Notes: generated by a model from the sequence alone, not told the origin. A stretch of DNA of 64,000 bases from Pedobacter africanus (GCF_900176535.1 NZ_FWXT01000001.1:1054001-1118000); one strand, 5' to 3'. Shown: positions 7,206-15,865, counted from the stretch's first letter. Translations and numbers: made by a program.

Positions 7206-9350
7206 ATGAAAAAATCGTTAAAGTTACCCCTCGTGGCTTTACTGGCTATTTTTTCTTCCTGTGAAAACGGGAATAAAAAACAGGCAGCAGACAATACAGG
7301 TATTTCCCCTTCCAACCCTTTTCTTAAAGAGAGCACACTTCCGTACCAGGTTGCTGATTTTGACCAGATAAAGGACGGTGATTTTGCCCCTGCTATTGAA
7401 GAAGGGATGAAACAGCACCTGGAAGAGATCAGCAAAATTGCAGACAATCCGGAATCGCCCAGCTTTGAAAACACACTGCTGGCTATGGAGAAAAGCGGAC
7501 GGATGCTGGCCCGTGTAAACCAGGTATTCGGACTGCTAACCGGTGCAAACACCAATGACGATCTGCAAAAGATACAGGAAAAAATAGCACCGAAACAGGC
7601 AGCCCATCAGGATGCAATCTACCTGAACGAAAAATTATTCAAACGCATTGAATCCATCTACAATAGCCGGGAACAGCTAAAACTGGATGCGGAATCGAAA
7701 AGGTTAATTGAGTACCAATACCAGAAATTTGTACTTGCCGGAGCAAAACTTTCTGAAACGGCTAAAACGGAACTCAAAAAATTGAATGAAGAAGAAGCTT
7801 CATTAAGTGCCAAATTTTCGAACCAGCTGATTGCCGCGGCAAAAGCGGGAGCGCTGGTGGCCGACAAACAGACTGACCTCGCTGGTTTATCTGAAGGTGA
7901 ACTAAGTGCAGCTGCCCAGGCAGCCAAAACCGCAAAGCTGGATGGAAAGTGGCAGCTTCCACTTCAAAATACCACGCAGCAACCTCTGCTGCAGACTTTA
8001 ACCGTACGCGCAACCCGCCAGAAATTATTTGAAGCCTCCTGGAACAGGGCCGAAAAGGGAGATGCCAACGATACCCGCAAAACGATTGTCCAGATTGCTA
8101 AAATACGGGCCGAAAAAGCAAAGCTCATGGGCTTCCCCGACTATGCAACCTGGAAACTACAGGACCAGATGGCCAAAAGCCCTGTTGCTGTTGATGCATT
8201 CTTTGCCAAATTGGTGCCATCGGCAACGGCGAGGGCAAAATCGGAAGCAGCTGAAATACAAAATTTGATAGACCGGCAAAAGGGAGGCTTTAAACTGGAG
8301 CCTTACGACTGGAACTTTTACGCTGAACAAGTGCGGAAAGTCAAATATGACCTCAACGAAAATGAGATCAAGCCTTATTTTGAGTTGTACAACGTGCTGA
8401 AGAATGGTGTGTTTTACGCCGCTACCCAGCTTTATGGCATTACTTTTAAAGAGCGTACAGACCTCCCTGTATACCATAAAGACGTTAAGGTTTTTGAATT
8501 GTTTGACAAAGACAACAGCACCATAGGCCTGTTTTATTGCGATTACTTTAAGCGCGACAATAAAAATGGCGGGGCCTGGATGGACAATATGGTTGGGCAA
8601 TCCAAATTACTGGGCACAAAACCCGTTATTTTTAATGTCTGCAATTTCACGAAGCCAGCCAGCGGTCAGCCTGCATTAATTAGCTTTGATGATGTGACCA
8701 CCATGTTCCATGAGTTTGGACATGCCCTTCATGGCTTTTTTGCAAACCAGCAATACCCGAGTTTGTCGGGTACCAATGTTGCACGCGATTTTGTAGAATT
8801 CCCATCGCAGTTTAATGAACATTGGGCTGTAGACCCTATGGTCTTTAAAAACTACGCTGTGCACCACACTACCGGACAAGCTATGCCAAAGGCGCTGGTC
8901 GACAAGATCAAAAAAGCAGCAGATTTTAATCAGGGATACGCCCTAACAGAAGTGCTGGCTGCAGCGGCATTAGATATGCAATGGCATAAACTCCCCGCAG
9001 ATGCCGCCTTACAGGATGCAGATCAGTTTGAAACAGCGGCATTAAAAAAAACTGGGCTAAGCTTAAGCTATGTACCTCCAAGATACCGTTCCAGCTATTT
9101 CCTGCACATTTGGGGAAATGGTTATGCAGCAGGCTATTATGCTTACCTGTGGACAGAGATGCTGGACCACGATGCTTTTTCCTGGTTTGAAGAAAATGGC
9201 GGGCTCACAAGGGCCAATGGCCAGCGTTTCCGCGACATGATCCTGTCCAAAGGCAATACAGAGGACTATGGCAAAATGTTCCGCGATTTCCGCGGACACG
9301 ATCCAAATATCAGGGCCATGCAAAAATACCGCGGTTTGCCGCAAAAATAA
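7206..9350 (+). CDS. dcp: M3-family metallopeptidase (peptidyl-dipeptidase Dcp-like), lipoprotein
   Basis: The 714-residue zinc peptidase is related to Dcp/oligopeptidase A. An N-terminal lipoprotein signal (LLAIFSSC) puts it in the envelope. A long helical domain precedes the catalytic motif HEFGHALHG (about 502-510), where the two His and first Glu bind zinc or catalyse. The downstream FNEHWA and the C-terminal YLWTEMLDHDAFSWF complete the M3 signature. Such enzymes release dipeptides from the C-terminus of periplasmic peptides. Length is as expected for Dcp. The exact subtype (Dcp versus oligopeptidase) cannot be settled by eye. Confidence 0.9.
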   Translation: MKKSLKLPLVALLAIFSSCENGNKKQAADNTGISPSNPFLKESTLPYQVADFDQIKDGDFAPAIEEGMKQHLEEISKIADNPESPSFENTLLAMEKSGRMLARVNQVFGLLTGANTNDDLQKIQEKIAPKQAAHQDAIYLNEKLFKRIESIYNSREQLKLDAESKRLIEYQYQKFVLAGAKLSETAKTELKKLNEEEASLSAKFSNQLIAAAKAGALVADKQTDLAGLSEGELSAAAQAAKTAKLDGKWQLPLQNTTQQPLLQTLTVRATRQKLFEASWNRAEKGDANDTRKTIVQIAKIRAEKAKLMGFPDYATWKLQDQMAKSPVAVDAFFAKLVPSATARAKSEAAEIQNLIDRQKGGFKLEPYDWNFYAEQVRKVKYDLNENEIKPYFELYNVLKNGVFYAATQLYGITFKERTDLPVYHKDVKVFELFDKDNSTIGLFYCDYFKRDNKNGGAWMDNMVGQSKLLGTKPVIFNVCNFTKPASGQPALISFDDVTTMFHEFGHALHGFFANQQYPSLSGTNVARDFVEFPSQFNEHWAVDPMVFKNYAVHHTTGQAMPKALVDKIKKAADFNQGYALTEVLAAAALDMQWHKLPADAALQDADQFETAALKKTGLSLSYVPPRYRSSYFLHIWGNGYAAGYYAYLWTEMLDHDAFSWFEENGGLTRANGQRFRDMILSKGNTEDYGKMFRDFRGHDPNIRAMQKYRGLPQK

Positions 9351-9361
9351 AACCTATACAA

Positions 9362-9385
9362 AGCGCCGGGCCAAAACCCGGCGCT
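9362..9385. terminator. Hairpin between convergent genes, probable terminator
   Basis: Arms AGCGCCGGG and CCCGGCGCT enclose CCAAAA. The T-tracts are poor on both sides, but the GC-rich stem lies exactly between the convergent peptidase and Rieske genes. Confidence 0.6.
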
Positions 9386-9401
9386 GTTGGTTTAGCTTCA
9401 T

Positions 9402-9869
9402 TTAGGCTATAGTTGCAGTTAAGGTGGTTCCGCTTACCGCCGTGCTATAGATTTTAAGGGTACGGGTAGTTCCGGTTGTATTTTGAGGTTGCTGCAAAAC
9501 GCCACCATTTGAACCGTACTCAGAAAAATGGGTCTGGCACTGGATCCTGCTCTGAGCCTGTTTCCACACCAGACTCCCTCCCTGATGCGGGCAAATAGAT
9601 TCTGTAGCCACAAAGGAAGCAGGCATATTACCTGCAGCTATCCTAAAAAACAGTACACCATTTGCTGTAGCCTGATCGCCTATGGCCATCAGCTGTGTAG
9701 AAAGATTAACTGAAGCGGTATTGCCACCGCCTCCCCCCCCTCCAGGAGGATTAGGTCCGGGATCAGGAGTACCTGTATCACCTTTTCCTCCGCATCCGGA
9801 CATACAAGATCCGGTGCATATCAATGCCAGGCCAAGTCCTAAGGACTTGATGAATTCTTCACGTTCCAT
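9402..9869 (-). CDS. Rieske [2Fe-2S] domain lipoprotein
   Basis: The 155-residue protein has a hydrophobic N-terminus with a Cys-rich lipobox region (LICTGSCMSGC), a Pro/Gly linker (PGPNPP then seven Gly), and a Rieske domain. The cluster ligands are CPH (about residue 92) and CQTH (about 109-112), fitting the C-x-H...C-x2-H pattern. The second-shell disulfide Cys pair of bc1-type Rieske proteins is not seen, so it is closer to ferredoxin-type Rieske domains. It is probably a periplasmic electron-transfer lipoprotein. It is the last gene of the ECF sigma operon, 18 nt after the DUF5777-like gene. The Gly run is encoded by a C8 tract. Confidence 0.85.
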   Translation of the reverse strand: MEREEFIKSLGLGLALICTGSCMSGCGGKGDTGTPDPGPNPPGGGGGGGNTASVNLSTQLMAIGDQATANGVLFFRIAAGNMPASFVATESICPHQGGSLVWKQAQSRIQCQTHFSEYGSNGGVLQQPQNTTGTTRTLKIYSTAVSGTTLTATIA

Positions 9870-9887
9870 AATTTTTAGATTTTAGTT

Positions 9888-10826
9888 TTAGTAAATTTTA
9901 GATGTTTTATCCGGGTCTTTATTTTTTGATTTAAAGAGTGTAAAGTTTCTGGAAATGGTAAAGCCAAAACGCACACCACCGTCCTCCCACGATTTTTTGG
10001 TACCAGGAATAAAGTTGTTCTCTACAATGTATTCGGAGTTCATGAAATTTAAAGAAAAGATATGCCCGCCGGTTTCTATTTCCAGGCCTACACCAAGTGG
10101 ATTGTAATAAGCCTGTGCAAGGTCTTTTGGCCTCGATAGTCCATTGACCAGGGTATAATCGGCAACAAAAGACAGCCTTTTGGTCAGTTTCATTCTGCCC
10201 GCAAAGCCAAGCGAGAAAAGCTGCTCAGGATCCCTGCTATCTGCAACATTTTTCCGCATCAGTAAACCTGGCATCGCCTGCAGCGACAACCTTGACGATA
10301 TTTTTCTGGAGATGATGGCCTGCAGAAAATAAGAGAACCGGTCTGCATAACTTGAAAATTCAGACTCAGAAAAAGGCTCCCTGGCTATCCAGCCCATTTG
10401 TGCCATTAAGGTTAAGTTCACCGGCATGATGTTGTCGGTTCTTTGCTTAAGTAATTTGTATTTCCCAGAGAAATTAAAAAGTTCATCTTGTTTACTTCGC
10501 CCCACGGCAACAGTAAAATCATCGGTCACACCATAATCCAGACCTATAAAAAGATCTGACGCAACGTCAAGCCCATACAAAGTATGGGCATTACCGAATT
10601 TACCTCCGATATCTCCGAAGTGATGCCGGATCCGCAGATCCAGGTCATGTTTCTTCTGGGTTTCGGTAGAATGTGACAGCACTACGCGGGTAGATTTAAA
10701 CACCGCATCCACTTTAGTCCCCATACTGCCACTATCCAATGCATTTAATAAAGAATCCGCTTTCTGGGCTTTGGTTATTGTCAGCACAAATAAAAAGGGG
10801 ATAAGAAACAAGCTGATTTTTTTCAT
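9888..10826 (-). CDS. DUF5777-like outer-membrane beta-barrel protein
   Basis: The 312-residue protein has a signal peptide (cleavage likely after ITKAQ, about residue 21). The rest is rich in alternating beta strands ending in aromatic residues, typical of an outer-membrane barrel. The RHHFGDIGG, GLDYGVTDDFTVAVGRS and EIETGGHIFSLNFMNS segments match what I remember of DUF5777 family barrels. It sits between YceI (7 nt upstream) and the Rieske lipoprotein (18 nt downstream) in the ECF operon, an arrangement suggesting a shared envelope redox or lipid role. The function of the family is unknown. Confidence 0.8.
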   Translation of the reverse strand: MKKISLFLIPFLFVLTITKAQKADSLLNALDSGSMGTKVDAVFKSTRVVLSHSTETQKKHDLDLRIRHHFGDIGGKFGNAHTLYGLDVASDLFIGLDYGVTDDFTVAVGRSKQDELFNFSGKYKLLKQRTDNIMPVNLTLMAQMGWIAREPFSESEFSSYADRFSYFLQAIISRKISSRLSLQAMPGLLMRKNVADSRDPEQLFSLGFAGRMKLTKRLSFVADYTLVNGLSRPKDLAQAYYNPLGVGLEIETGGHIFSLNFMNSEYIVENNFIPGTKKSWEDGGVRFGFTISRNFTLFKSKNKDPDKTSKIY

Positions 10827-10833
10827 GTCGAGA

Positions 10834-11394
10834 TTATTTTATCTGGTTAAGCTTACCATCAACTTTCACTTCTATCACTTCTGCAACCTTGGTAATGATG
10901 AGTGTCGGGATTTTTATCTTATGGTCGGCACAGGCCACCTTAAATGTGGTCTGAATCTGTAATATTCCATCCTTCACTATTATTTTTCCTGTTATACTTC
11001 GCTGCTTATCCACCCCGTGTACCGAAAGCGTACCATTAACCGTTACATTGTATTCGCCCTCTTTGGTAAAATCCACCTCCTGATCTATTGTTCCTTTAAA
11101 TCTCGCCAGCGGGTATTTATCGCTCTCCATATAGTTCTCATTAAAATGCTCCTGCATCAGTTTCCGGTCGAACTCAAGGCTTTTAATGGGCACCTGGGCC
11201 ACTAACTCCCTGGTTTTGGCAAGCAGTACTGCACTCCCCTTTAAACTTACGGCCCTGATGTCTTCCACCGGAGTAGAAGAAAAAATGGACAGTTTTATGC
11301 TTTTCCCCATGTAATTCTGCGCAGTTGCATCGAACTGCAGCAGCATACATGCTAAGCCCAACAGCGGCCTAATTATTTTTTTTACCCAGGTCAT
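10834..11394 (-). CDS. YceI-like periplasmic lipid-binding protein
   Basis: The 186-residue protein has a signal peptide (cleavage after ATAQ, about residue 26) and a YceI-like lipocalin barrel: strands such as VSLKGSAVLL, the FNENYMESDKYP motif and GTLSVHGVDKQRSITGKI. YceI proteins bind isoprenoid or amphiphilic ligands in the periplasm. The start lies 26 nt inside the end of the upstream sigma-operon gene, so translation is coupled. The ligand is unknown. A link to quinone or isoprenoid chemistry with the Rieske protein is inference. Confidence 0.85.
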   Translation of the reverse strand: MTWVKKIIRPLLGLACMLLQFDATAQNYMGKSIKLSIFSSTPVEDIRAVSLKGSAVLLAKTRELVAQVPIKSLEFDRKLMQEHFNENYMESDKYPLARFKGTIDQEVDFTKEGEYNVTVNGTLSVHGVDKQRSITGKIIVKDGILQIQTTFKVACADHKIKIPTLIITKVAEVIEVKVDGKLNQIK

Positions 11395-12565
11395 AACGCA
11401 GTTTTAATGAAAGTCCGCTCGATTTTAGATTTACCTTACCTTCTCCAACACCTGTCAGCGGTAGCTTAACATAAGGTTCAAGGCCCAGCTGCAGCTTTTC
11501 TTTTTTAAGCTTTATGTAATAAGTTGCAGAAAGGTCGGCTACCCCAAAATAATGCTGGTTCCTGTTGTTGTATTCCTGGTAACGGTCACCGATACCCGAA
11601 CCCTCGGTATACCGGTAGGTATAATCCTCTTTGAGCATAAAATAGCTGGATACCCCAACATTAACATCTATGCTTTTGCCCGCATCATCCCAGAAAGTAT
11701 AAGAGGCCTGCAAAGGGACCTCCAATACGGCACAGGAGGCATCTACTTTGGTAACCAGGTCTTTTATTCTGGGGTTTCTGAATTGATAAGCATAATTATC
11801 TGCGGCATAATCTTTCCTGCTGTATTTTACACCTGTTTGCAGGGTAATCCGCCTGGCTACGCCCAAACTGAAACCCAGGCCTGCACTAAAACCCTTTTTC
11901 CCACCAATCAATGCCGCTGCTGAATTAAATTCCGGTCCTATACTTAGCGATAGGCTCATGGGCAATGTCCTGTTTCGCGAAGTTTTCGTTTTTTTAGCCA
12001 CCGAAGCTACTGCTGCTGGTAAAACACCAGTCCCTGCTGAGGCGGTGACCTCAGCATCTGCCTGATTTAAATCGCTGTGTGGTTTAACCGGTTCCTGCTG
12101 TACCAGTAGCTGCTGAGCTCCTGGCTGAACCAGACTATCCCTACGGGCACTATCAACAGAGGCTTTCCCAAGCAAAACATTAGCCTGCAGGCGATTGGTT
12201 CTACCTCCGCTTCTTTTTGTATAAGTCAATACCGGAAGCAATTCAGACTGTTCAGCTGAGGTACCTTCAATAGCTTTAATACCAGCTTCAGGCACTGCAA
12301 CTGCGCCTGTTCTGGCTGGCCCGCTGCTTACCATTTTACCTCCCCCATCTTTAGCAGGATTGGAATTCATCACCAGGTACCCAGCAAAACCAATTAAAAG
12401 CAACAGACAAATAGCACCGGCTTTTCTAAAAAACACTACCCGGTCCCTACGCCGCAGCTTTTGTTCCATCTTATTCCATGCCGCTTCTTCAAACTGGAGA
12501 TCCGCATCAAATACCTTTTTCCTAAAGGCAGCATCAAATTCACTATCGTTCAATTCTTTTTTCAT
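11369..12565 (-). CDS. ECF-linked protein with cytosolic N-terminus, one TM helix and C-terminal beta-barrel domain
   Basis: The 398-residue protein begins with a charged cytosolic segment (1-45, with FEEAAWNKMEQKLRRRDR) and one membrane helix (about 47-66). A low-complexity linker rich in Ala, Gly, Ser and Gln follows (70-190). The C-terminal half resembles the outer-membrane barrel domain PF13568 (SIGPEFNSAA..., YSRKDYAADNY, YYIKLKKEKLQLGLEPYVKLPLTG). The start overlaps the ECF sigma stop by ATGA, so the cytosolic part may act as anti-sigma. Having both an inner-membrane anchor and a barrel domain is unusual. No canonical ZAS or FecR motif is visible. Confidence 0.75.
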   Translation of the reverse strand: MKKELNDSEFDAAFRKKVFDADLQFEEAAWNKMEQKLRRRDRVVFFRKAGAICLLLLIGFAGYLVMNSNPAKDGGGKMVSSGPARTGAVAVPEAGIKAIEGTSAEQSELLPVLTYTKRSGGRTNRLQANVLLGKASVDSARRDSLVQPGAQQLLVQQEPVKPHSDLNQADAEVTASAGTGVLPAAVASVAKKTKTSRNRTLPMSLSLSIGPEFNSAAALIGGKKGFSAGLGFSLGVARRITLQTGVKYSRKDYAADNYAYQFRNPRIKDLVTKVDASCAVLEVPLQASYTFWDDAGKSIDVNVGVSSYFMLKEDYTYRYTEGSGIGDRYQEYNNRNQHYFGVADLSATYYIKLKKEKLQLGLEPYVKLPLTGVGEGKVNLKSSGLSLKLRYDLGKKNN

Positions 12566-13095
12566 GCTGTATTTTTTAGCATCTTTTTCAGCTGCTCCCT
12601 GGCTTTAAATAAATTGGATTTAGATGTACCTACCGAAATGGAGAGCATTTCCGAAATCTCCTCATGCGTGTAGCCATCAATTGCAAACAGGTTAAAAACA
12701 GTTCTGTAAGCTACAGACAGCTTTTGAACCAATCTGATCAGGTCTTCATAATGGATATGCGAAAGGATACTCTCTTTGTCTTCCATCTCATGCCTTGCAT
12801 TTAGCTCTTCCATTTCTATACGCTTTATTTGCTTCCTGTAATGATCAATGGAGGTGTTGATCATAATTGTACTTAACCATGCCTTAAAAGGCCGCCCTTC
12901 CTCATAGCGATGAATATTGATAAATACCCGCATGAACCCATCGTTTACCAGTTCTATGGCTTCGTCTTTATCTTTTGCGTAACGGATGCACATGCGCATG
13001 GCATAGCTGTAAAAGAACTGGTAAAGTCCTTTCTGACATTTCCTGTCTTTTTTCTTACAACCGGCTATTAACTGCTGAATGTTTAACTCGTCCAC
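12562..13095 (-). CDS. ECF-family RNA polymerase sigma factor
   Basis: The 177-residue sigma-70 family protein has region 2 (about 20-90: YAKDKDEAIELVNDGFMRVFINIHRY, then GRPFKAWLSTIMINTSIDHYRK) and region 4 (about 118-170: LSVAYRTVFNLFAIDGYTHEEI with the HTH LSISVGTSKSNLFKAREQL). There is no region 1.1 or 3. It heads an overlapping operon with a membrane/barrel protein, YceI, a DUF5777-like barrel and a Rieske lipoprotein. Those genes are its likely regulon, as autoregulation is common for ECF factors. The stimulus is unknown; envelope stress or redox is suggested by neighbours only. Confidence 0.93.
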   Translation of the reverse strand: MDELNIQQLIAGCKKKDRKCQKGLYQFFYSYAMRMCIRYAKDKDEAIELVNDGFMRVFINIHRYEEGRPFKAWLSTIMINTSIDHYRKQIKRIEMEELNARHEMEDKESILSHIHYEDLIRLVQKLSVAYRTVFNLFAIDGYTHEEISEMLSISVGTSKSNLFKAREQLKKMLKNTA

Positions 13096-13129
13096 GTATT
13101 TTCTTTAATTCATCTATACTTGCAGGTAC

Positions 13130-13245
13130 GCAGATTAGTGGGGGAAGGTTGCCTGCCTATATGAATTTAATAAAAAATCCGCATCTGGTTCGCTTTTTAA
13201 TAGTAAAAGACGGTCCGGATGCGGAGTAAAAGCAGACTAATCTGC
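13130..13245. repeat. Nested inverted repeats between two ECF operons
   Basis: An outer 10-bp inverted repeat (GCAGATTAGT at 13130-13139, ACTAATCTGC at 13236-13245) encloses the long hairpin at 13178-13225. The region lies upstream of the first ECF sigma gene and just downstream of the second ECF unit. It may combine terminator and promoter or operator functions. Confidence 0.6.
13178..13225 (-). terminator. Long imperfect hairpin terminator of the second ECF unit
   Basis: Arms TCCGCATC and GATGCGGA extend inward through further mostly paired bases to a TAATAGT loop, giving a stem of about 20 bp. On the minus strand the hairpin is followed by a T-rich run (rc of 13171-13177). It ends the sigma/TPR transcript before the next ECF operon. 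Confidence 0.7.
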
Positions 13246-13256
13246 AAAAAAATTAA

Positions 13257-14006
13257 CTACTGAAGTTGTTGAATCAGTTCGCGGGCCTTGCCGTAATTTG
13301 TACTGGCTTCAGGAATTTTTTCCAGCCATTCCAATGCTTTCGGATGGTCTTTCTCTTTCACATAGCTCAATGCGATACCATAAGCTGCGTCATATTTGAA
13401 AACCGATTCGCCTGCATATAGTTTGCCTAGCACAGTTCTGGCTGTTGTTGCCTTTCCCGTTTCCATAAGGGTAAGCCCATAATAATAAGCCAGCATGGCA
13501 TCTTCAGGTGCAGCAGCATATGCTTTCTCCAGGATTTTATTGGCCGCGGAGAAATTCCCTGCATTATAAAGCGCTGAGGCCTTTTGCAAGCCATCTCCCG
13601 CCCCGTCTCCCCGCTCGGCTACCGACATTTCCCGACTGATACTGTATTTTTCATACAGACTGGCCGACCAGGGTGCCCAAACCAGCAATCCGATCAGCAG
13701 CACCGCAGCAATACTGATCCATTTGAGATAAGGTTTGAAGGAAACGACCTTTGCAGTCGCTTTATTTTCGGCCATACCCTTAAAATACTCCTGGTTAAGC
13801 AACGATAAAGTGGACGCTACCTGCTGATCTGCCTCCGAAGGTGCAATTTTCATCTTCAGTGTTTGATGGACATTTTTATATTCGGCCAGCAGTTGCTGTA
13901 ATTCGCTATCCGTTTGAAGCAAGGCCTCAAATGCACTTTTTTCCTGAAATTCCATATCGCCTTCAAAGTAGCGGGCAACTGTCAATAATTTTTCCTCGTT
14001 CATCAT
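13257..14006 (-). CDS. Membrane TPR protein, probable anti-sigma-like partner of the upstream ECF factor
   Basis: I start the gene at 14006 (MMNEEKLL), where the ATG overlaps the TGA of the sigma gene. An in-frame upstream start at 14057 would add 17 residues inside the sigma gene. The 249-residue product has a cytosolic N-terminus (1-93) that may bind sigma: FEGDMEFQEKSAFEALL resembles N-terminal helices of anti-sigma proteins. One membrane helix follows (about 95-112), then periplasmic TPRs (about 150-249, e.g. ASALYNAGNFSAANKILEKAYAAAPED). No zinc-binding ZAS motif was seen. Coupling to the sigma gene supports a regulatory role, which remains inference. Confidence 0.8.
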   Translation of the reverse strand: MMNEEKLLTVARYFEGDMEFQEKSAFEALLQTDSELQQLLAEYKNVHQTLKMKIAPSEADQQVASTLSLLNQEYFKGMAENKATAKVVSFKPYLKWISIAAVLLIGLLVWAPWSASLYEKYSISREMSVAERGDGAGDGLQKASALYNAGNFSAANKILEKAYAAAPEDAMLAYYYGLTLMETGKATTARTVLGKLYAGESVFKYDAAYGIALSYVKEKDHPKALEWLEKIPEASTNYGKARELIQQLQ

Positions 14007-14575
14007 TGTTCTTCCGTTTGATTTGACTGAACTATTTTTATCAGAGATGCCATGCATTCAGACTTCTTTTTTCGCAGGTAGCCATAAGTAACACCAAGGG
14101 CTTCTGCCACTTTTTCCTGGGCCTCACCTTTCATGCTCCATGAAATGATTTCTTTACAGCGCTCGCCTAATTTTTCAAACGCCTTTAAAAATAGTTTCGA
14201 CTGTGCTTCCTGCTTTTCCAGTTCATCTGCATTTGCAAAAGTATCTTCTCCGATATGTAATAAATCATCCTCGTTATTTGTTACCGGTAGAATTGATCTT
14301 TTTTTAATTTCATTTAACCACTTGCGTTTACAGATCAGTAATATATAGGGCTCAAAAGGGCAGGTCAGTTCCAGCGATTTATATTTTGCCTGCCGATAAA
14401 TATCCATCAGCGCTTCCTGAAATATATCGCCGGCATCATCTTCAGTCCCATTGTTAAAGGTGATCCAGGATTTCACCTTACCCGCACAGCGTTTATAAAT
14501 TTCGTTGATCACCGCGGTATCGTTATTTACCAGACCGGTAATAAAGCGCTGATCTGCATGTATGTTTTTAGCCAT
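14003..14575 (-). CDS. ECF-family RNA polymerase sigma factor (second)
   Basis: The 190-residue protein has sigma-70 region 2 (about 12-85: EDDAGDIFQEALMDIYRQAK, FEPYILLICKRKWLNEIKKR) and region 4 (about 130-180: LGERCKEIISWSMKGEAQEKVAEALGVTYGYLRKKKSECMASL). The HTH has the YGYLRKKKS recognition helix seen in ECF factors paired with TPR-type membrane proteins in this phylum. It is translationally coupled to the TPR gene and divergent from a lipoprotein-PKD-CHAT block 174 bp away. Those genes are candidate targets, but no shared promoter motif was established. Confidence 0.9.
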   Translation of the reverse strand: MAKNIHADQRFITGLVNNDTAVINEIYKRCAGKVKSWITFNNGTEDDAGDIFQEALMDIYRQAKYKSLELTCPFEPYILLICKRKWLNEIKKRSILPVTNNEDDLLHIGEDTFANADELEKQEAQSKLFLKAFEKLGERCKEIISWSMKGEAQEKVAEALGVTYGYLRKKKSECMASLIKIVQSNQTEEQ

Positions 14576-14749
14576 TGGCGGTTTTATAAGGAAGCATATG
14601 CCACTAATTTAAACATCTTTTTATTCCACAATAAAAAAAATTGAAACAAGGGGGTAACAATTTTTGACTGCAGCTGATATCTATTCGAATCATCCAAGGG
14701 CGAAAGCTGAAAAGCCATAACAGAGTAAGCAATTTTAAAACTAAAGAAC

Positions 14750-15739
14750 ATGAAAACATTTAACTTAACATCAGTATTATTCGTCGTTTTAATCGCACTC
14801 AGCGTAGCATGTAAGAGACAGAACTCCGGAGACGATAACGGAAGTACAGTGAATAGCGCCAAAGAATTTACAGCTAAGTTTGGGGCGCAGAAACAGGCTA
14901 AAGAAATCAATGCCTCCAGCCTGCCGCAAACCCTTACTTTTATAGATGGGACAAAGATTACCTTCCCTGCAGGCTCGCTGACCAAAGCCGGTGTACCTGT
15001 TACCGGAAATGTAACCGTTGAAGTTTATGAAGTACTGAAAAGAAGCGCGGTAATCCTGACAGGAGCAAACACGAATCACATTTCAGGTGCTCCGCTTGTT
15101 TCTGACGGATTTATATTCGTTGACGTAAAAGCCAATGGTGTAAGCGTAGACCAGAACCTGGCTGTACCTATCAAAATCGCCGTACCCGCTAAAAGAGATG
15201 GTTTTACCCAACTTTGGCAGGGTGTAGACCAGGCCGAAAAACCCCTGGTAGCTGCAGCCAATAACCAGATGGCCTGGGCCGCTCCAAGAAATGCAAACGG
15301 CGTGGGCATGAAGGAAGTGGGTGCAGCACAATCTGCATTTACTTTCGACTTCGGAAACCTGGGATGGGTAAACTGCGATACATTTTACAGCAATGCCAGC
15401 CCTAAAACCACCGTTCGTGTAGAGGTGCTGAACAACCCTGGTTCTATGGCCAGCTTCCATGCCTATGCAGGCGAAACCTTTGTATACTTCTGCGCAAAAG
15501 GGGCTAATGTGGTAGCCCAGTTGTACACTCCCGATGGCGCCAATAAAGTGAAAAGCTATGACAATAGTATGCCTGTAGGTGCACAGGGCCGTATGTTCGC
15601 CTTCTCTATAAAAGACGGAAGGTACTATTATGCCGCTCAGGACATTACCATCACTGCAAACCATAGCATGAGCTTAAACCTTACCGAATCAACAGAAACT
15701 GCTGTACAAGCTGCAATAAGCAGCCTGGATAATTATTAA
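14750..15739 (+). CDS. Hypothetical lipoprotein with beta-sandwich-like region
   Basis: The 329-residue protein has a lipoprotein signal peptide (VLIALSVAC, lipidated Cys21). The mature part begins with a low-complexity stretch. Then comes a segment (about 58-150) reading LTFIDGTKITFPAGSL, GNVTVEVYEVLKRSAVILTGANTN, SDGFIFVDVKANG, reminiscent of ZU5-like beta domains in Bacteroidota surface lipoproteins. The C-terminal half has no recognised motif. It is divergent from the second ECF sigma gene and precedes the PKD and CHAT genes on the same strand, although a terminator separates it from them. The function is unknown. Confidence 0.75.
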   Translation: MKTFNLTSVLFVVLIALSVACKRQNSGDDNGSTVNSAKEFTAKFGAQKQAKEINASSLPQTLTFIDGTKITFPAGSLTKAGVPVTGNVTVEVYEVLKRSAVILTGANTNHISGAPLVSDGFIFVDVKANGVSVDQNLAVPIKIAVPAKRDGFTQLWQGVDQAEKPLVAAANNQMAWAAPRNANGVGMKEVGAAQSAFTFDFGNLGWVNCDTFYSNASPKTTVRVEVLNNPGSMASFHAYAGETFVYFCAKGANVVAQLYTPDGANKVKSYDNSMPVGAQGRMFAFSIKDGRYYYAAQDITITANHSMSLNLTESTETAVQAAISSLDNY

Positions 15740-15762
15740 GCATCCCAAATCCATAAACAATG

Positions 15763-15797
15763 AAGATAAGGCCCTCAACATGGGCTTTATCTTTTTT
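15763..15797 (+). terminator. Rho-independent terminator after the lipoprotein gene
   Basis: Arms AAGATAAGGCCC and GGGCTTTATCTT (one G-U pair) enclose a 7-nt loop and are followed by TTTT. It implies a separate promoter for the PKD-CHAT pair. Confidence 0.85.
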
Positions 15798-15865
15798 CCG
15801 TTTTTAAGTATTTTAATTGGAAAAACATACCGATTATAAATATATTGTTAATTTTATTAGCAGAT

